From Alphaproteobacteria bacterium (GTDB taxonomy: Bacteria; Pseudomonadota; Alphaproteobacteria; Micropepsales; Micropepsaceae): DNA of 64,000 nucleotides. The notes under the pieces were generated by a model. It searched no databases. It saw nothing but the letters and a program-made list of their open reading frames with translations, and was not told the origin of the DNA. Every line of letters starts with the position of its first letter. Positions within the stretch are counted from its first letter, which is position 1. The stretch spans positions 55,471 to 119,470 of the forward strand of contig JANYAR010000016.1 of assembly GCA_025361185.1 (NCBI GenBank). Direction: 5' to 3'. The position numbers were made by a program, and so were the translations under genes. Positions 52,548 to 61,517 of the stretch are shown piece by piece.

Positions 52548-53856
52548 CGGCTTGGTTTTTTCTGGCCGCATCGGCATCCAGCATGGCCAGCAGGGCCGCG
52601 GTGGGAAAGCCGTCGGCGATGATGGCCTTGGATTTCTGATATTGGCGAAGCGCCGCGCGGCTCTTGCGGCCCAAGACGCCATCGGGCGTACCCGGATCAA
52701 AGCCCAGCATTGCGAGATCCGTTTGGAAGGTGATGCGCTCACTGCGCGACAGCGTGCGTTCGTCCTGCGGCCAGGCGTGATGCACGGGGCCCGCGCCCGC
52801 CATGCGGTCGGCCAGCAGCGCCACCGCCAGGGCGTAGCTGGCCGCATTGTTGTATTTCAAAATCACACTGAAATTCGCAAACACCGCAAAGGCGGGACCG
52901 CGCGCGCCTGCGGGAAAATAGATGGCGGCATTGGCGTCCGATGACGGCAGGGCCTCGCCGCCTATTGTCTTCACGCCCCGCGCGGTCCATTCGGAAAGAG
53001 GCTTCTGGTTGTCGAGATCGGCGTCTTCATAGGCAAATCCGTTCGGCAAGCTGACTTCATAGCCCCAGGGTTGATCTCTTGCCCAACCTTGCTCGGTCAG
53101 CAGCCGCGCCGCCGAGGCCAGCGCGTCGGGCGCGGAATGCCAAAGGTCGATCTGGCCGTCGCCGTCGCCGTCTGCGGCATATTTGAGAAAGGTAGTGGGC
53201 GTGAACTGGCTCTGGCCGAAGGCGCCGGCCCAGCTACCGACCATCTCGCTCAGCGCATAGTGCTGCTCTTGATAGATCCGAAGCGCCGCCAGGAATTCCG
53301 GCTTGGCATAGCCCGCACGCGGTCCGTCATAAGCCAGCGTCGCCAATGCCGCGAACAGGTTGAAGCTGCCGCTGTCGGCGCCGTAGTCGCTTTCCAGGCC
53401 CCAAACGGCGACCAGGATTTCCTTGGGCACCCCGTACTGGGCGGCGATCCGGTCCAGCACTTCGCCGGTGCGCGCCAGCATGAACTGCGCGTCCCGGATC
53501 CGCCGTACCGAGACCGCCGCATCCAGATAGCTCCACACCGGTTTGGTGAATTCCGGCTGATTGGCGTTCATGGCGATGATGGCGGGGATGGGTGCGATCC
53601 CGGCCGTGGCGCTGTCGAAGGTGGCGGCTGTTATCCCGGCGTCCAGGGCTTCGGTCCTGGCCTGCGCCAGAAAGGCGTCGAACTTGGGATCGCCCAAGCT
53701 GGGCGGCGGTGGCGGCGGGACTGGAATGGTGACGACAGGCACCTGGGGGGTGGGTATCGGCTTGGGCGCGGTGGGGGCGCAGGCGGTTATCGCCAGCAGT
53801 GCCACGAGGACGGCGAGGCGGGGTAAGCGGGCCAGGGAGCAGGGGCAGCGAAGCAT
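52507..53856 (-). CDS. Lipoprotein lytic murein transglycosylase, MltB family
   Basis: A 449-residue peptidoglycan lyase. Signal peptide with lipobox ITAC (LLAITACAPT), a proline-rich linker, the SLT_2 domain with the catalytic Glu in VWGLESDYGA, and AFGQSQFTPTTFLKYAADGDGDGQIDLW typical of MltB. A peptidoglycan-binding-1 domain closes it (LGFDPGTPDGVLGRKSRAALRQYQ). Start chosen at 53856 because it opens the lipoprotein signal; the frame to 53994 adds no signal-like sequence. Acts in the cell envelope in wall turnover. Confidence 0.9.
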   Translation of the reverse strand: MLRCPCSLARLPRLAVLVALLAITACAPTAPKPIPTPQVPVVTIPVPPPPPPSLGDPKFDAFLAQARTEALDAGITAATFDSATAGIAPIPAIIAMNANQPEFTKPVWSYLDAAVSVRRIRDAQFMLARTGEVLDRIAAQYGVPKEILVAVWGLESDYGADSGSFNLFAALATLAYDGPRAGYAKPEFLAALRIYQEQHYALSEMVGSWAGAFGQSQFTPTTFLKYAADGDGDGQIDLWHSAPDALASAARLLTEQGWARDQPWGYEVSLPNGFAYEDADLDNQKPLSEWTARGVKTIGGEALPSSDANAAIYFPAGARGPAFAVFANFSVILKYNNAASYALAVALLADRMAGAGPVHHAWPQDERTLSRSERITFQTDLAMLGFDPGTPDGVLGRKSRAALRQYQKSKAIIADGFPTAALLAMLDADAARKNQAVTPDSPAVPDVRW

Positions 53857-54039
53857 CCCCGCAAGGTTACACCGATTTGCCGGGATTTTTGGCGGAAAAC
53901 CGCCATTTTTTGCTCTGCTGTGCGGGTTGACAGGGGTAGGGGGCTTGCATAGTTTCCGCGCCTCCACGGATGACGGCCTTTGCGGCCGACACATAGTGTA
54001 ATTCTGGCCCTCCGGGCCGGGGCTTTAGAAGGCAGTGTC

Positions 54040-54165
54040 ATGAAGGTTCGCAACTCCCTCCGGTCGCTCAAGAAGCGTGACAAGGACTGCCGCGTCATTC
54101 GTCGCAAGGGTCGCGTTTACGTGATCAATAAGAAGAATCCCCGGTTCAAAGCCCGCCAGGGTTAA
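54040..54165 (+). CDS. rpmJ: 50S ribosomal protein L36, single-Cys type
   Basis: A 41-residue L36 ([41 protein letters not shown] pattern, beginning MKVRNSLR and ending FKARQG). Only one of the zinc-ligand Cys is kept (DKDCRV), so it is the zinc-independent form common in alphaproteobacteria. Start at 54040; a longer frame from 53980 is spurious. The 183-base gap upstream carries its promoter. Confidence 0.96.
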   Translation: MKVRNSLRSLKKRDKDCRVIRRKGRVYVINKKNPRFKARQG

Positions 54166-54197
54166 GCAATACTGCGCCGACCCTTACACAGGCGCAC

Positions 54198-55679
54198 ATG
54201 CTTTTTCCTCCCACCGATTCCAGAATTGTCGCCCGCCGCACCGAGATCGTGGCGGCGCTGAAAGCGATCGTTCCCGATGGGGTGGTAGCCGACAAGTCGG
54301 GCCTTTCCACCTTCGATACCGATGCGTTCAGCGCCTATCACCAGATGCCGCTGGTCTGCGTGCTGCCCAGCAACCGCGAGCAGGTCAGCGCGATCCTGAA
54401 ATATGCGCAAGGCGAGGGCGTGCCCATCGTGCCGCGCGGCGCCGGTACCTCGCTGTCGGGCGGCGCGCTGCCGCGCGAGGACGGCATCCTGATCGGCATG
54501 GGGCGCATGAAGCGCATCCTGGAGATCGATTATGAAAATGGCTGCCTGGTGGTGGAGCCCGGCGTCACCAATCTCAACATCACCAAGGCGGTGGAGGCGA
54601 GCGGCTTTTACTATGCGCCCGATCCCTCCAGCCAGGTGGCCTGCACCATCGGCGGCAATGTGGCGGAGAATTCCGGCGGTCTGCACTGTCTCAAATACGG
54701 CCTGACCACCAACAATCTTCTGGGCGTGACCATGGTTCTGCCGGGCGGCGAGATCGTCACCCTGGGCGGCAAGGCGGGCTGCCAGGGCGGGCTCGATCTG
54801 TTGGGCCTGGTCACCGGCTCCGAAGGCCTGTTGGGCGTAGTGGTCGAAGTGATCGTGAAGATGCTGCGCAAGCCGCCGGTGACGCGCACCCTTCTCGCCT
54901 CTTTCAATTCCGTCCCGGCGGCGGGCCAATGCGTCGCCGCCATCATCGGTGACGGCGTGGTGCCCGCGGCCATGGAGTTCATGGACCGGCGCTGCGCCGA
55001 AGCGGTGGAAGCCTATAACCAGCCGGGCTATCCGGCCGGCGCGGAAGCCATTCTCATCATGGACGCCGATGGCGTGGAAGCCGATGTCAGCGATGCGGTG
55101 TCGCGCATCACCGATATCGTCGCCAGATGTGGCGGTGTCACGGTGGAAGCCACTGACGAAAAGCAGCGCACGCGCATCTGGTCCGGCCGCAAGGCCGCCT
55201 TCGCCGCCATGGGCCGGCTGGCGCCCGACATGATCTGCATGGACGGCACCATTCCCCGCCATGCCTTGCCCCAGGTGCTGGACGAGATGGCCAAGCTTTC
55301 CGAGCAGTATGGCCTGGGTTTCTGCAACGTGTTTCACGCCGGCGACGGCAATCTGCACCCGCTGATCATTTTCGATATGATGAAGCCCGGCGAGTTCGAC
55401 AAGGCCGAGGCCTTTGGCGCCGACATCCTGCGGCTGTGCGTCAAGGTCGGCGGCGTGCTGACGGGCGAGCATGGCGTGGGCGTGGAAAAGCGCGACCTGA
55501 TGACCGATATGTTCACGGCGGAAGATCTGGCCCAGCAGGGCCGGGTGAAATGTGCCTTCGATGCACAAGGGTTGTTCAATCCCGGCAAGGTATTTCCGAC
55601 CCTGTCGGCCTGTGTGGAACAGGGTCATGTCCACGTTCATGGCGCCCAGCTGCCCCACCCCCATCTGCCGCGCTATTGA
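54198..55679 (+). CDS. glcD: Glycolate oxidase subunit GlcD (FAD-linked)
   Basis: A 493-residue FAD-binding subunit of glycolate oxidase, which makes glyoxylate. FAD-binding PCMH domain in the first half (VPIVPRGAGTSLSGGALP, VVEPGVTNLNITKAVEASGFYYAPDPSSQ, IGGNVAENSGGLHCLKYG), then the FAD-oxidase C domain with NVFHAGDGNLHPLI and GEHGVGVEKRDLM. glcE starts on its stop (TGATG). D-lactate dehydrogenases are related, but the DEF operon settles the call. Confidence 0.92.
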   Translation: MLFPPTDSRIVARRTEIVAALKAIVPDGVVADKSGLSTFDTDAFSAYHQMPLVCVLPSNREQVSAILKYAQGEGVPIVPRGAGTSLSGGALPREDGILIGMGRMKRILEIDYENGCLVVEPGVTNLNITKAVEASGFYYAPDPSSQVACTIGGNVAENSGGLHCLKYGLTTNNLLGVTMVLPGGEIVTLGGKAGCQGGLDLLGLVTGSEGLLGVVVEVIVKMLRKPPVTRTLLASFNSVPAAGQCVAAIIGDGVVPAAMEFMDRRCAEAVEAYNQPGYPAGAEAILIMDADGVEADVSDAVSRITDIVARCGGVTVEATDEKQRTRIWSGRKAAFAAMGRLAPDMICMDGTIPRHALPQVLDEMAKLSEQYGLGFCNVFHAGDGNLHPLIIFDMMKPGEFDKAEAFGADILRLCVKVGGVLTGEHGVGVEKRDLMTDMFTAEDLAQQGRVKCAFDAQGLFNPGKVFPTLSACVEQGHVHVHGAQLPHPHLPRY

Positions 55680-56842
55680 TGAGCAGGGTAGACAATCCGG
55701 GGCAGGCGCTTGAGTTCGTGCGTGCCGCGCGCGACGCCAAAGCGCCCTTTGAAATCGTAGCCGGCGGCACCCGCCGCAGCGTGGGCAGGCCGGCGCCCAA
55801 GACAAATGGCGGCGATCTGCCGCTGCTGGATGTTTCCGGTCTTTGCGGCATCATCAAATACGAGCCGGAAGAATTGATCCTCACCGCCCAGCCGGCAACG
55901 AAGCTGGCGGAAATCAACGCGGTACTGGCCGCAAAAAACCAGCGCCTGGGTTTTGATCCCGCCGACTGGTCGCAGCTGTTGCGGTCCAATGGCGCGACGA
56001 CACTGGCGGGCGCGGTATCGTGCGACGCCTCAGGCTCGGGCCGCCTGCGCCATGGCGGCGCGCGGGATTCTTTGTTGGGGTTCCAGGCCGTGAACGGACT
56101 TGGCGAAAGCTTTCGCGCCGGCGGCAAGGTGGTCAAGAATGTCACCGGCTTTGATCTGCCCAAGCTGGTCTGCGGCGCCTATGGCACGTTGTGTCTGCTG
56201 ACCGAGATGACCTTCCGCGTCTATCCCAAGGCGCAACATGCTGCGATCCTGTGCCTGAGCGATGTGACTCCTGAGATCGGCTTTGCCGCCCTGCGCAACA
56301 TCGCCCATAGCGCCCTGGAACCGGCGGGTCTGGCCTATCTGCCGGCCAGCATGATCGCACCGGCCAAATTCGACGGCGGCCGGGGCGTGGCCCTGATCAA
56401 ACTGGAAGGCGCGAGCAAACCGCTGGAAGAAAAGATCGCCATGGCGCGCGACCTTTTGGGCGCTGCGGTGCAAAGGCTCGAGGACGACATGTTCGCTGCC
56501 ATCGGCAGCGGCGAAAAATTTTCCGATCTGCCGGGCGATGTGTGGCGGGTGATGGTCGCACCGTCCGACGCGCCGCGCGTGGCAAAGGAATTGAACGTCC
56601 AACACTGGCTGGGCGATTGGGCCGGCGGGCTGATCTGGCTGGCGGCGGCGCCGTCCGATGCCGCGCGCATCCGCAACATCGCGGCCGCCGCGCAAGGTCA
56701 GGCCATGCTGCTGCGGGCCAGCCCCGAAAGCCGCACCAGCCTGGGCCTCTTTGCGCCGCAACCGCCCGCGCTTGCCGCGCTGAACCGGGCGGTGAAGGCG
56801 GCCTTCGATCCTTTGTCCTTGTTCAATCCGGGAAGACTTTAA
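55679..56842 (+). CDS. glcE: Glycolate oxidase subunit GlcE
   Basis: A 387-residue partner FAD-binding subunit. PFEIVAGGTRRSVGRP, ELILTAQPATKLAEINAVLAAKNQRLGFDP, TLAGAVSCDASGSGRLRHGGARDSLLGFQ and KVVKNVTGFDLPKLVCGAYGTLCLLTEM are GlcE hallmarks. Start ATG 55679 overlaps the glcD TGA by one base; the frame is open further upstream inside glcD but is not GlcE-like there. glcF follows after 15 bases. Confidence 0.92.
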   Translation: MSRVDNPGQALEFVRAARDAKAPFEIVAGGTRRSVGRPAPKTNGGDLPLLDVSGLCGIIKYEPEELILTAQPATKLAEINAVLAAKNQRLGFDPADWSQLLRSNGATTLAGAVSCDASGSGRLRHGGARDSLLGFQAVNGLGESFRAGGKVVKNVTGFDLPKLVCGAYGTLCLLTEMTFRVYPKAQHAAILCLSDVTPEIGFAALRNIAHSALEPAGLAYLPASMIAPAKFDGGRGVALIKLEGASKPLEEKIAMARDLLGAAVQRLEDDMFAAIGSGEKFSDLPGDVWRVMVAPSDAPRVAKELNVQHWLGDWAGGLIWLAAAPSDAARIRNIAAAAQGQAMLLRASPESRTSLGLFAPQPPALAALNRAVKAAFDPLSLFNPGRL

Positions 56843-56857
56843 GATGAGAAGGCCGGT

Positions 56858-58132
56858 ATGAAATACGCCTTCAGCGCTGAGCAGATCGCCGATCCGCAAC
56901 TGGGCCCCGCGACCAAGGCGATCCGCAGCTGCGTCCATTGCGGTATCTGCACCGCGACCTGTCCCACTTATGTGCTGCTCGGCGATGAACGCGACAGTCC
57001 GCGCGGCCGCATCGTGCTGATGAAGGACATGCTGGAGAAGGGCGGCGCCCCCACAAAGGAACAGGTCTATCACATCGACCGCTGCCTCTCCTGTCTCAAC
57101 TGCAAGACGGCGTGCCCCTCCAGCGTCAATTATCAGCGGCTGGTGGATCAGGCCCGTGCCCATATCCAGGATCATTACACCCGCCCGCTGGGTGAGCGCA
57201 TTCTGCGCTGGACGATTGCCAAGGTGATGACCCGGCCGAAGCTGGTACGCATCGGCTTGCTGCTGGCCAGGATCGGCGCGCCCATTGCGGTGATCCTGCC
57301 GGGGCGGCTGGGCGCGATGGCGCGCATCGGGCTCACGGCCAGGCCGCAAGGGCCCGAGCCCACGCAATTTCCCAAGCCCGCGCAAGTCAAGCAGCGTATC
57401 GCCATCATGCCGGGCTGCGTGCAGGGCGCGCTCAGTCCGCAGATCGACGCTGCGGTGGGCCGGGTGCTGGCGCGGCGCGGGATCGAGCTGGTGGCGCTGG
57501 AAGGCTCGGGCTGCTGCGGCGCGCTGCCCCATCACATGGGCCGCGAGCATGACTCCAAGACATGGGCCAAGAAGGCGATCATGGCTTTCGAACAGGGCCA
57601 CTATGACGGCGTCTTGATCACCGCCACCGGCTGCTCGGCACAGCTCAAGGACTATGCCCATCAATTCGCCGGCGATCCGGTTTGGGAAAAGCGCGCCTCG
57701 ACGTTCGCGGCCGCCGCCCGCGACTTCGCCGAGCTTTGCACACCGCTCACCACGACCCCACCGCGCGCCTTGCGCGTCGCCTATCATCCCGCCTGTTCGT
57801 TGCAGAACAGCCTGAAGCTGAACGGGGTGGGCGAAGCGCTGCTGGAAGCCGCCGGCTTCATTGTCGCGCCTTTTGCGGAATCGCATCTGTGTTGCGGTTC
57901 GGCCGGCACCTATTCCATCCTGCAGCCGGAGCTCTCCAGCCAGTTGCGGGAGCGCAAGCTTGGTCACATCGCCGCCGCAAGGGCCGATGTGCTGGTCAGC
58001 GGCAACATCGGCTGTTTGCAGCATCTGGCTGCCGGGCTCAGCCAGCCCATCCTGCATATCGCGGAGCTGTTGGATTGGGCTGAAGGTGGTCCGAAACCGG
58101 TCAACCTGGAATTGTTCTCAAAGTCGCACTAG
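56858..58132 (+). CDS. glcF: Glycolate oxidase iron-sulfur subunit GlcF
   Basis: A 424-residue subunit with two 4Fe-4S motifs (CVHCGICTATCP and CLSCLNCKTACP) and two CCG domains (GCCGALPHHMG, HLCCGSAGTYSILQPE). It transfers electrons from GlcD/GlcE to the membrane quinone pool. It closes the glcDEF operon; a TPR gene starts 9 bases on. Confidence 0.93.
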   Translation: MKYAFSAEQIADPQLGPATKAIRSCVHCGICTATCPTYVLLGDERDSPRGRIVLMKDMLEKGGAPTKEQVYHIDRCLSCLNCKTACPSSVNYQRLVDQARAHIQDHYTRPLGERILRWTIAKVMTRPKLVRIGLLLARIGAPIAVILPGRLGAMARIGLTARPQGPEPTQFPKPAQVKQRIAIMPGCVQGALSPQIDAAVGRVLARRGIELVALEGSGCCGALPHHMGREHDSKTWAKKAIMAFEQGHYDGVLITATGCSAQLKDYAHQFAGDPVWEKRASTFAAAARDFAELCTPLTTTPPRALRVAYHPACSLQNSLKLNGVGEALLEAAGFIVAPFAESHLCCGSAGTYSILQPELSSQLRERKLGHIAAARADVLVSGNIGCLQHLAAGLSQPILHIAELLDWAEGGPKPVNLELFSKSH

Positions 58133-58141
58133 ACTGCCGCC

Positions 58142-58708
58142 ATGCGCACCGCGCTTGCCCTTTGCCTTCTGCTCGCCACTGCCCAATCCAGTTGGGCCGC
58201 GCCGCAAAAATCGCCTGTTCCCAAGGACGTTACCAGCCAGGAAAAGCTGTTCGCCCAGCTCAAGCAGGTGGATAGCCCGGAAGACGCCCATCCGATTGAG
58301 CAAAAACTCATCGCGATGTTTCGGGCCTCAGGCAGCCCCAGCGTGGACCTGCTGGTCATTCGCGTCCAGACGGCCTTGGCGGCGGCCGACAACAAGACCG
58401 CCAAGCAGCTGATTGAAGCCGTCACCGCCATCGCGCCCGATTACGCCGAAGGCTGGCACATCCGCGCCGGCATGGAACAGGCGGCGGGTGATGACACCGC
58501 GGCTCTCGTCAGCCTGCAAAAGGTGGTGCAGCTCAATCCCCGCCACTTCGCGGCCCTGGGCGAGCTGGGCGGCATGCTGCAGGATTACGGCGACAAGGCG
58601 GGCGCCTTGAAATTGTATCGCCGCGCCCTGGACCTGGACCCGCAGCTTGAAGGCGCCGCCAGCAAGGTGCGCGAACTGACCCAAAGCGTGGAAGGCCGCG
58701 ATATCTGA
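58142..58708 (+). CDS. Secreted TPR-repeat protein
   Basis: A 188-residue protein with signal peptide ending SSWAAPQ and three TPR-like units (NKTAKQLIEAVTAIAPDYAEGWHIRAG, DTAALVSLQKVVQLNPRHFAALGELGGML, DKAGALKLYRRALDLDPQLEGA). It is probably a periplasmic scaffold. It sits 9 bases after glcF and 3 before the next small secreted gene, so the run may be one transcript, though no functional link to glycolate is evident. Confidence 0.85.
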   Translation: MRTALALCLLLATAQSSWAAPQKSPVPKDVTSQEKLFAQLKQVDSPEDAHPIEQKLIAMFRASGSPSVDLLVIRVQTALAAADNKTAKQLIEAVTAIAPDYAEGWHIRAGMEQAAGDDTAALVSLQKVVQLNPRHFAALGELGGMLQDYGDKAGALKLYRRALDLDPQLEGAASKVRELTQSVEGRDI

Positions 58709-58711
58709 TCC

Positions 58712-59116
58712 ATGCGCGGCGCGATTCTTGGACTGTTCATTTTTGCGCTGGCCCCCCCGGCGGCGGCCCAATCCTTTATGGTGGGCACCTGGTACGGCCA
58801 GGGCCAGCCGGAAAACAAAGACGCCATGTATGTCGACCGCATGCGTGCCGACGGCAGCTGGCGCGGCGAATATCGTACCTGTCTAGGGGGCAAGGCGCGC
58901 GACCAGATCCAGGAAGGACGCTGGGCGCTGGAGGGCGATATTCTTCTCCTCCGGGTCGAGAAGGTGAACGGGGTGAACGCGCCGCGCACCGACACCTACA
59001 AGGTCCTGTCGCACTCCGCGAACGCGCAGAAATATGTCAGCCAGGGCTGGAATTTTCCCTATACGCCGGGTCGCGTGGCGGACGATTTCCAGATGCCGGG
59101 CTGCCTGGTCAGCTAG
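58712..59116 (+). CDS. Small secreted protein of unknown family (tandem copy 1, WYGQGQP motif)
   Basis: A 134-residue product with signal peptide MRGAILGLFIFALAPPAAAQ and a mature domain of about 114 residues opening MVGTWYGQGQPENKDAMYVDRM and ending DDFQMPGC. Cys in YRTCLGG and MPGC could pair. The alternating pattern GTWxGxGxP ... DGxxxxxxRxC ... GRWxLxGDILxLR resembles a small lipocalin-like beta barrel, but I recognise no family. A paralogue follows one base after its stop. Confidence 0.78.
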   Translation: MRGAILGLFIFALAPPAAAQSFMVGTWYGQGQPENKDAMYVDRMRADGSWRGEYRTCLGGKARDQIQEGRWALEGDILLLRVEKVNGVNAPRTDTYKVLSHSANAQKYVSQGWNFPYTPGRVADDFQMPGCLVS

Positions 59117-59117
59117 C

Positions 59118-59525
59118 ATGATGCGGTCTTTCGCGTGTTTGTTTCTCTGCCTGGGCGCTTCGCCCGTCTGTGCCGCACCGTCTCTGGCCGGCACCTGGTT
59201 CGGCCAGGGTCAGCCCGACGGCAAGGAGTCGATGTATCTCGATCATTTTTTGCCGGACGGTCTGATGCATTCCCAGTTCCGCGACTGTGTCAAAGGCAAG
59301 GCTCTCGATAGCAGCGAAGACGGCATCTGGTCGGTGACAGGAGACATCCTCACCATCCGCGTGGCGCGGCACAATGGTATTGCCATGCCGCGCACCGATA
59401 TGTACCGGCTGACGTCGGTTACGGCGCGCGCGTTCAAGGACGTCTATCTGCCGTTGAATTTTCCCTATGACGAACGTCGGGTGGACGACAATTTCACCAT
59501 GCCGGGCTGTCAGCTGGTGAGCTAG
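59118..59525 (+). CDS. Small secreted protein of unknown family (tandem copy 2, WFGQGQP motif)
   Basis: A 135-residue paralogue of the preceding gene: signal peptide ending SPVCAAP, then GTWFGQGQPDGKESMYLDHFLPDG, FRDCVKGKA, WSVTGDILTIRVARHNGIAMPRTDMYRL and DDNFTMPGC. The shared frame GTW(Y/F)GQGQP ... RDC/RTC ... GDIL ... PRTD ... NFPY ... DDFxMPGC marks tandem duplication with strong divergence. Repeat family B copy 2 lies about 30 bases beyond its stop. Confidence 0.78.
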   Translation: MMRSFACLFLCLGASPVCAAPSLAGTWFGQGQPDGKESMYLDHFLPDGLMHSQFRDCVKGKALDSSEDGIWSVTGDILTIRVARHNGIAMPRTDMYRLTSVTARAFKDVYLPLNFPYDERRVDDNFTMPGCQLVS

Positions 59526-59555
59526 TCTGACGGCCCTTCGCTTGCGCTCAGGGCA

Positions 59556-59612
59556 TTCGTCGCTTTCGCAGGTCCACTGGACCTGCTCACGCGCTACGCG
59601 CGCTGCTCCTCA
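59556..59612. repeat. Palindromic repeat family B, copy 2, overlapping the pyruvate kinase 3' end
   Basis: Same 57-base unit as 44976-45032. Core palindrome at 59568-59586, second hairpin CGCGC-TAC-GCGCG at 59590-59602. The last six codons and stop of pyk (59594-59612) lie within it. Confidence 0.8.
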
Positions 59613-61030
59613 TCATCCGTCACGAACGCCACCCGCAGCATGTTGGTGGCGCCGGTGGTGCCCAAGGGCACGCCTGCGGTGATGACGATTCGTTCGCCGG
59701 CCTGGGCGAAGCCTTCCTGGCGGGCGATCTGCGACGCGCGTTTGACCATGTCGTCGAAGTCGCGGATGTCCTCGGTGATGACGCTGTGGGTGCCCCATAC
59801 TAGGCACAGCCGCCGCGCTGTCTCGATCGAGGGCGTGGGCGCGATGATCGGCGCCTGGCTGCGCTCGCGTGCCGCGCGCATGGCGGTGATGCCCGACTTG
59901 GTCCAGCACACAATGGCGCGCGCCTCGATGGTCTGGGTCACTTCATGCACCGCCGCCATGATGGCGTCAGGTGTGGTTTTTTCGGGCACGCCGCGCTGGG
60001 ATTCGATGATGGAGTGATAGAGCTCGTCCTCCTCCACCGAGCAGGCGATGCGGTCCATGGTCTGCACCGCTTCCACCGGATAGGAGCCGCTGGCCGATTC
60101 CGCCGACAGCATCACCGCATCGGCGCCGTCGAACACGGCGGTGGCGACGTCTGACACTTCGGCGCGGGTGGGCATGGGCGACAGAATCATCGATTCCAGC
60201 ATCTGGGTCGCCACCACCACCGGCTTGCCCGCCTTGCGGGCGGCGCGGGTGATCTGCTTTTGCAGGCCCGGCACCCGCTCCAGCGGCATTTCCACCCCCA
60301 GATCGCCGCGCGCCACCATCAGCGCGTCGGCCAGTTCCAGAATGCCCTGCAATGAGGCCAGCGCTTTGGGCTTTTCGATCTTGGCCAGCACGCCGGCGCG
60401 TCCCGCCACGATCTTCTTCAGTTCCGCCACGTCTTCCGGGCGCTGCACGAAAGACAGCGCAATCCAGTCCACCCCCAGTTGCAGCGCCGCATCCAGGTCG
60501 GCGCGGTCCTTGGGCGTCATTGCCGACATCGGCAACAGAGTGTCGGGCATGTTGACGCCCTTGCGGTCCTTGATCTCGCCCGCCACTTCCACCACCGCTT
60601 CCGCGAAGGTGTCACCCTTGCGCAGCAGCCGCAGGCGCACCTTGCCGTCGTCGATCAACAGCGCGTGCTTCTGTTTGATGGCCTGGAAAATTTCCGGATG
60701 CGGAATGGGTATTTCTTCGGGCTTGTCGCTGGTTTCGCCCAGCACCAGTTTGATGCGCTCGTCTTCCTTGAGCATGCGCGGGCCGCCGCACAATTTGCCC
60801 AGGCGGATCTTGGGGCCCTGCAGGTCGCAGAGAATGCCGATAGGCCGCCCCACTTCCTCCGCCAGCGCCCGCAGGTCGGCATGCATCTTCGCCAGCATCT
60901 CGTGGCTGGTGTGGCTCATATTGATGCGAAACACATCCACGCCGGCATCGAACAACGCCCGCATCATGGCCGGGGTGTTGGAGGCAGGCCCCAGGGTGGC
61001 CAGAATTTTCGTCTTGCGGCGGCGGCGCAT
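59594..61030 (-). CDS. pyk: Pyruvate kinase
   Basis: A 478-residue glycolytic enzyme making pyruvate and ATP from PEP and ADP. KTKILATLGPASNTP, FRINMSHTSHE, DLQGPKIRLG, the active-site MVARGDLGVEMPLERVPGLQKQI, and SAESASGSYPVEAVQTM are canonical. The C-terminal allosteric domain is present. The extreme C-terminus (DDEEQRA) and stop come from repeat family B. It lies 8 bases downstream of the DUF1036 gene on the same strand. Confidence 0.95.
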   Translation of the reverse strand: MRRRRKTKILATLGPASNTPAMMRALFDAGVDVFRINMSHTSHEMLAKMHADLRALAEEVGRPIGILCDLQGPKIRLGKLCGGPRMLKEDERIKLVLGETSDKPEEIPIPHPEIFQAIKQKHALLIDDGKVRLRLLRKGDTFAEAVVEVAGEIKDRKGVNMPDTLLPMSAMTPKDRADLDAALQLGVDWIALSFVQRPEDVAELKKIVAGRAGVLAKIEKPKALASLQGILELADALMVARGDLGVEMPLERVPGLQKQITRAARKAGKPVVVATQMLESMILSPMPTRAEVSDVATAVFDGADAVMLSAESASGSYPVEAVQTMDRIACSVEEDELYHSIIESQRGVPEKTTPDAIMAAVHEVTQTIEARAIVCWTKSGITAMRAARERSQAPIIAPTPSIETARRLCLVWGTHSVITEDIRDFDDMVKRASQIARQEGFAQAGERIVITAGVPLGTTGATNMLRVAFVTDDEEQRA

Positions 61031-61038
61031 GAAGTACC

Positions 61039-61452
61039 TTAGTTGGAAAGACTCTGAGTCCAGTCGGGTTTCTTGCCCGTATCTATTTCAAAAAAGCCGC
61101 GGCGGTCGAAGCCGCGCTTGGCGCAGCCGCTGCGGCCCACCGACCGGAAGCGCTTTTCCGGCGCGACACAGAAATGTGTCTTGCCTTCCCAGATACCAGC
61201 CGCGCGGTCGCTGGCGTAGAGGTAATAAAAACGCCCCTGCAACGGGCCGGTCAGGATGGGGACACAGGCATTGGGCTGGACGGCCCACCAGCCTTCGCTG
61301 GTCCAGTTGGTGCCGTCGAAGTGGCCAACGGCCGTGCGGACGGGCAGGTTGGTCTTGTTGCAGACGGTGAAGGCGGCAAAGGCAGGCTCCGCAAGCGCGC
61401 AAAGCCCGGTTACGGCCAAGGTCATGGCAAGGAAGTGGGTCTTGCGACGCAT
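61039..61452 (-). CDS. Secreted DUF1036-family protein
   Basis: A 137-residue exported protein: signal peptide ending AEPAFA, then the DUF1036 pattern FTVCNKTNLPVRTAVGHFDGTNWTSEGWWAV, CVPILTGPLQGRFYYLYA, FCVAPEKRF, GCAKRGFDRRGFFEIDTG. Four Cys suggest disulphides. The function of the family is unknown; its place beside pyk is conserved in many alphaproteobacteria (from memory). Confidence 0.88.
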   Translation of the reverse strand: MRRKTHFLAMTLAVTGLCALAEPAFAAFTVCNKTNLPVRTAVGHFDGTNWTSEGWWAVQPNACVPILTGPLQGRFYYLYASDRAAGIWEGKTHFCVAPEKRFRSVGRSGCAKRGFDRRGFFEIDTGKKPDWTQSLSN

Positions 61453-61517
61453 GCGAAGTCCGGTGTGGCGCGAAAGTGCTTGGCCGTCAACGTTAGGCGA
61501 TTCTATATCTCTGGCCC

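Noticed and set aside
56030..58057. A 675-codon minus-strand frame opposite glcE and glcF
   Set aside because: Codon-position mirror of real genes; no recognisable motif and the opposing genes are firm.
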